From the NCBI GenBank assembly GCA_035459965.1, contig DATHXC010000007.1, positions 310,001-374,000 on the forward strand: 64,000 nucleotides of DNA, given 5' to 3'. Origin of the DNA: DATHXC01 sp035459965. Lineage in GTDB: Bacteria; Pseudomonadota; Gammaproteobacteria; Burkholderiales; Methylophilaceae. Shown here in pieces: positions 61,545 through 64,000 of the stretch. Below the pieces are notes generated by a model, which had not been told where the DNA came from, did no database searches, and saw nothing but the letters and a program-made list of their open reading frames with translations. The position numbers and the translations under genes were made by a program. Within the stretch, counting starts at the first letter, position 1. Each line of letters begins with the position of its first letter.

Positions 61545-61853
61545 ATGATGAAAGGCGGCATGGGCAATCTGATGAAACAGGCCCAGCAGATGCAGGAAAA
61601 TATGAAGCGTGCGCAGGAAGAACTTGCCAATGTTGATGTCGAAGGCGTTGCAAGCAATGGCCTGGTTAAAGTCACCATGTCCTGTCGCAATGAAGTAAAA
61701 CGCGTGACCCTGGATGACAGCGTGATGGACGATAAAGAAACACTGGAAGACCTGATTGTAATCGCCATGAAAGATGCTACACAAAAAGCCGAGGCCACTT
61801 CAGCAGCCCGTATGAGCAGCTTTATGCCTGCTGGCATGAAACTGCCATTCTGA
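61545..61853 (+). CDS. ybaB: YbaB/EbfC nucleoid-associated protein
   Basis: 102 residues. A small dimeric DNA-binding protein with a long N-terminal helix (MKQAQQMQENMKRAQEEL) and the family pattern GLVKVTMSCRNEVKRVTLDD. GGAG lies upstream of the ATG. It sits between dnaX and recR, as in most proteobacteria, and probably shares their transcript. Confidence 0.94.
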   Translation: MMKGGMGNLMKQAQQMQENMKRAQEELANVDVEGVASNGLVKVTMSCRNEVKRVTLDDSVMDDKETLEDLIVIAMKDATQKAEATSAARMSSFMPAGMKLPF

Positions 61854-61872
61854 TCCAATTACAATAGTTTAA

Positions 61873-62472
61873 ATGCGCAACCCTCCCGCACTGGAACACC
61901 TGGTAGAAGCATTGCGCTGTCTTCCAGGCGTTGGCCCCAAGTCAGCATTGCGTATGGCTTACCATCTGCTGCAACGTGATCGTAAAGGTGCGGCGGGCTT
62001 GGCACAAGCGTTGGATGGTGCTTTACAGGTCGTAGGGCACTGCCAGTTATGTAATAACTTCAGCGAACAGGTCACTTGCCCCCTGTGTGCATCAGGCAAC
62101 CGCGATGGCTCACTATTATGTGTGGTGGAGATGCCCACAGACCTCATGATGCTGGAGCAAACCCAGGCATTTCAAGGCATGTATTTCGTATTGATGGGCA
62201 GACTGTCTCCGCTGGACGGTGTTGGCCCCAAAGAAATTCATCTGGATAGATTGCTAAAACGTGCGCAAGACGGCGTAGTGACTGAAGTTATCTTGGCCAC
62301 TAATTACACGGTAGAGGGCGAAGCGACAGCGCATTACGTCAGCGAGCTATTGCGGACGCGCGGCTTGAAAGTCAGCCGTATCGCCCGCGGATTGCCGATG
62401 GGTGGTGAAATTGAACATGTAGATAGTGGAACGCTCGCACAAGCCATGATGGAACGACGGAGTGTCAGCTAA
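61873..62472 (+). CDS. recR: Recombination protein RecR
   Basis: 199 residues. Works with RecF/RecO in loading RecA on gapped DNA. A helix-hairpin-helix (LPGVGPKSALRMAYHLL) is followed by a C4 zinc finger (CQLCNNF, then CPLC) and a TOPRIM domain starting CVVEMPTDLMMLE. A C-terminal Walker-B-like segment ends the protein. The stop overlaps the start of the next small gene. Confidence 0.95.
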   Translation: MRNPPALEHLVEALRCLPGVGPKSALRMAYHLLQRDRKGAAGLAQALDGALQVVGHCQLCNNFSEQVTCPLCASGNRDGSLLCVVEMPTDLMMLEQTQAFQGMYFVLMGRLSPLDGVGPKEIHLDRLLKRAQDGVVTEVILATNYTVEGEATAHYVSELLRTRGLKVSRIARGLPMGGEIEHVDSGTLAQAMMERRSVS

Positions 62473-62653
62473 GTTTAAACCACTCACTTGTCGATTGGGC
62501 TGGCATGACTGGGCAATTGAAACCCGTGGCATGCAGATTAAGGGTATCGTCTATCCGATACGTTTCAGGACATGCCGTCAATGCCATGAAGTGCAAAGAG
62601 AAGTGTTCGATGAGGACAACCAGTCAGCAGGATGGACTACTGACAACTCCTGA
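62462..62653 (+). CDS. Small Cys-pair protein, possible zinc-ribbon
   Basis: 63 residues from a GTG that overlaps the recR end by 11 nt. One Cys lies in LTCRLGWHDW and one Cys pair in TCRQCHEVQREVF. The His and Trp of GWHDW are also seen in small zinc-ribbon proteins of the DUF1660-like kind, but the match is weak. The reading frame stops before a strong terminator at 62666. Function unknown; it may be a real coupled gene or a chance frame. Confidence 0.45.
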   Translation: MSAKFKPLTCRLGWHDWAIETRGMQIKGIVYPIRFRTCRQCHEVQREVFDEDNQSAGWTTDNS

Positions 62654-62665
62654 AAAGCATAAAAC

Positions 62666-62702
62666 AAAAAGCCCGCAAAACGATAAATTTTGCGGGCTTT
62701 TT
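62666..62702. terminator. Bidirectional terminator after recR operon
   Basis: A 15-bp perfect stem (62666-62680 with 62688-62702, core GCCCGCAAAA) has a 7-nt loop and A/T-runs on both sides. It lies between the converging recR operon and the cupin gene. Confidence 0.93.
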
Positions 62703-62726
62703 TATGCGGCTAACGCCACAAATATA

Positions 62727-63002
62727 TTAACTATGCTTGTAATGCTTGCGCAGTGGCTTAACCACTTCCCAGTTAGTTTTCAGACCTTTAGGGAACACAA
62801 CGTAATCACCAGCAACGATTACAACCTTTTCGCCGCCTTGTGGTGTTACATGAATTTCGCCTTCAAGCACATAAGCGCTTTCTGTCATGCCGAAATCCAG
62901 TGGGAACTTTGAAACTTCTTTTTCCCAGATAGACCAGCTGGATACGCCCAATTGCTTTAACTTCTCTTCTGATGGGTTGTGCTCTACAGTGATTTGACTC
63001 AT
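62727..63002 (-). CDS. Small single-domain cupin protein
   Basis: 91 residues. Cupin fold of the DUF861/EutQ-like kind: WSIWEKEVSKFP, then the Glu-containing block YVLEGEIHV and the second block GDYVVFPKGL. Metal and substrate are unknown. AAGGA lies 7 nt before the ATG. It is monocistronic and upstream of tRNA-Ser on the same strand. Confidence 0.85.
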   Translation of the reverse strand: MSQITVEHNPSEEKLKQLGVSSWSIWEKEVSKFPLDFGMTESAYVLEGEIHVTPQGGEKVVIVAGDYVVFPKGLKTNWEVVKPLRKHYKHS

Positions 63003-63075
63003 GTTTAATCCTTCATTGATGGTTTTAATGCGAAAACTTTATGTAAATGGTTGATATTAGTCCATTTAGAGAATT

Positions 63076-63165
63076 TGGCGGAAGCGGTGAGATTCGAACT
63101 CACGAAGGGCTCGCACCCTCGCTAGTTTTCAAGACTAGTGCCTTCAACCACTCGGCCACACTTCC
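63076..63165 (-). tRNA. tRNA-Ser (anticodon UGA)
   Basis: 90 nt with the long variable arm of serine tRNAs. Acceptor GGAAGTG pairs with CGCTTCC (one T-G pair), the discriminator is G, and CCA is encoded. Anticodon loop CTTGAAA lies between CTAGT and ACTAG. Confidence 0.97.
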
Positions 63166-63235
63166 ATTGCTTTGCTAAACTGCCCGCTATTTGTTCTGGG
63201 CATCAATTGCAAGGGCATTATTCTAACACAGGAAA

Positions 63236-63769
63236 TTAGTCGTCCGCTATTTCCATGTCAGGAAAAAGTACATCGGTGAAGCCGAATTGCGTAAGGTCTT
63301 GTATTCTCATGGGATACAAAATACCGTCCAGATGGTCACACTCGTGCTGCACTACCCTTGCATGGAAGCCACTCACCATGCGGTCTATCGGATTGCCATA
63401 CTGGTCAAAACCTGTGTAATGCAAACGTGAATGACGTGGCACTACACCACGCATACCGGGAACCGACAGGCAACCCTCCCAACCATCTTCCATGCTATCG
63501 CCCAGTGGAGTCAGCACGGGATTGATAAGTACCGTATAGGGCACCTGCTCCGCATCCGGGTAACGCGGGTTCGCACCTACCCCGAAGATCACCACACGCT
63601 GGCTCACACCTATTTGTGGTGCAGCAATGCCTGCCCCATTCATATATGCCATGGTGTCTTCCATATCCTGTATCAAGGCATGTAGCTCGGCAGTGTCAAA
63701 CTGCTCAATAGGGGCCGCCTTTTGCAACAATACAGGGTCGCCCATGCGTAAAACCGGCCTAATCGCCAT
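63236..63769 (-). CDS. def: Peptide deformylase
   Basis: 177-residue metalloenzyme that removes the formyl group from new proteins. The three family motifs are complete: GAGIAAPQIG, EGCLSVPG with Cys100, and QHECDHLDG with His142, Glu143 and His146 (iron or zinc ligands). Its start overlaps the end of the phosphorylase gene by 11 nt. The usual partner fmt is not adjacent, so this may be a second deformylase or an isolated one. Confidence 0.94.
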   Translation of the reverse strand: MAIRPVLRMGDPVLLQKAAPIEQFDTAELHALIQDMEDTMAYMNGAGIAAPQIGVSQRVVIFGVGANPRYPDAEQVPYTVLINPVLTPLGDSMEDGWEGCLSVPGMRGVVPRHSRLHYTGFDQYGNPIDRMVSGFHARVVQHECDHLDGILYPMRIQDLTQFGFTDVLFPDMEIADD

Positions 63770-64000
63770 GGAGTGTCACCACCTTTTCAATCAAATTCCG
63801 CACACGCTGCATGGTCGCATTCAGCACTGTGCCAATTTCCTCGTAACTGATGCCATGCAGACTACTACCGCGCCCTGCCGCATGATTAGCGATTGGGCAT
63901 AATGCGGCGTAACTCATCTCCAGCTCTCGCGCCAATGCAGCTTCCGGCATTCCGGTCATTCCCACCATATCAGCACCATCTCGCTCCAGCCGATTGATTT
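63759..64000 (-). CDS. MTAP/PNP-family nucleoside phosphorylase, C-terminal part (cut by window edge)
   Basis: Only the last 80 residues are in the window; the rest lies beyond 64000. The block RDGADMVGMTGMPEAALAREL is the signature of the MTAP/PNP family, followed by CPIANHAAGRG. The Asn in ANHAAG lies where adenosine-specific MTAP has Asp, so a 6-oxopurine substrate such as methylthioinosine is more likely (S-methyl-5'-thioinosine phosphorylase type). Its 3' end overlaps def by 11 nt. Confidence 0.85.
   Translation of the reverse strand, partial: INRLERDGADMVGMTGMPEAALARELEMSYAALCPIANHAAGRGSSLHGISYEEIGTVLNATMQRVRNLIEKVVTLHGD

Noticed and set aside
62505..62912. 135-codon frame on the plus strand
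   Set aside because: It runs through a strong terminator (62666-62702) and is antisense to the cupin gene, which has a good family match and ribosome site.

Overview
This window reads as chromosomal DNA of a betaproteobacterium of moderate GC content. Gene content and orders such as rne / rluC-HAD-Rieske-sppA, ffs-dnaX-ybaB-recR, NYN-wrbA-hugZ-DUF2069 and surE-pcm-nlpD fit Nitrosomonadales, possibly the methylotrophic family Methylophilaceae. The family assignment is an inference from gene content, not a measured placement. About 55 protein genes, three intact tRNA genes (Asn-GUU, Ser-GGA, Ser-UGA) and the small SRP RNA are present. No rRNA operon, insertion sequence or CRISPR array is visible.

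1-7260: glycogen block (GH57 glucanase, glgC, divergent glgB, pgi); glgA is not in the window. 7261-13900: sppA, Rieske protein, HAD phosphatase and rluC on the minus strand, divergent from rne across a 732-nt leader rich in hairpins and short repeats. 13900-22540: recQ, uvrB, a trypsin-like protease with TPR, an aspartate aminotransferase, YetF-like and AsmA proteins.

22604-27888: the most unusual part. An intact tRNA-Asn gene is followed 5.2 kb later by a decayed copy of its 3' half that begins in the anticodon loop. This is the signature of an island inserted by a tRNA-targeting recombinase, although no integrase remains. Between the repeats lie an uncharacterised protein with a J-domain-like HPD tail and a tight minus-strand operon of a secreted caspase-like protease, a CHASE2-type membrane adenylate/guanylate cyclase and an exported FecR-domain protein. 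The coupling suggests an envelope-sensing, nucleotide-signalling, protease-containing module of unknown function.

27900-33500: stress genes (hemerythrin, katE catalase, SelO) and a YjfB-like protein. 33500-36700: Fpr reductase coupled to an anchored TAXI-type binding protein, then a solitary prepilin. 36900-45500: ppsA-ppsR, srkA, a periplasmic glutathione peroxidase, acnB and an EF-hand protein. 45800-54800: a PAS-GGDEF-EAL protein behind two strong hairpins, purB, the translationally coupled NYN-LOTUS/wrbA/hugZ/DUF2069 operon, and surE-pcm-nlpD. 54800-64000: Yip1-type protein, chrA, trhO, tRNA-Ser, a second class III cyclase, ffs, dnaX-ybaB-recR, a cupin, tRNA-Ser, def and the 3' end of an MTAP-family phosphorylase cut by the window edge.

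Three separate nucleotide-second-messenger enzymes (two class III cyclases, one GGDEF-EAL) lie in 36 kb. Rho-independent terminators, many usable from both strands, close most convergent gene pairs.
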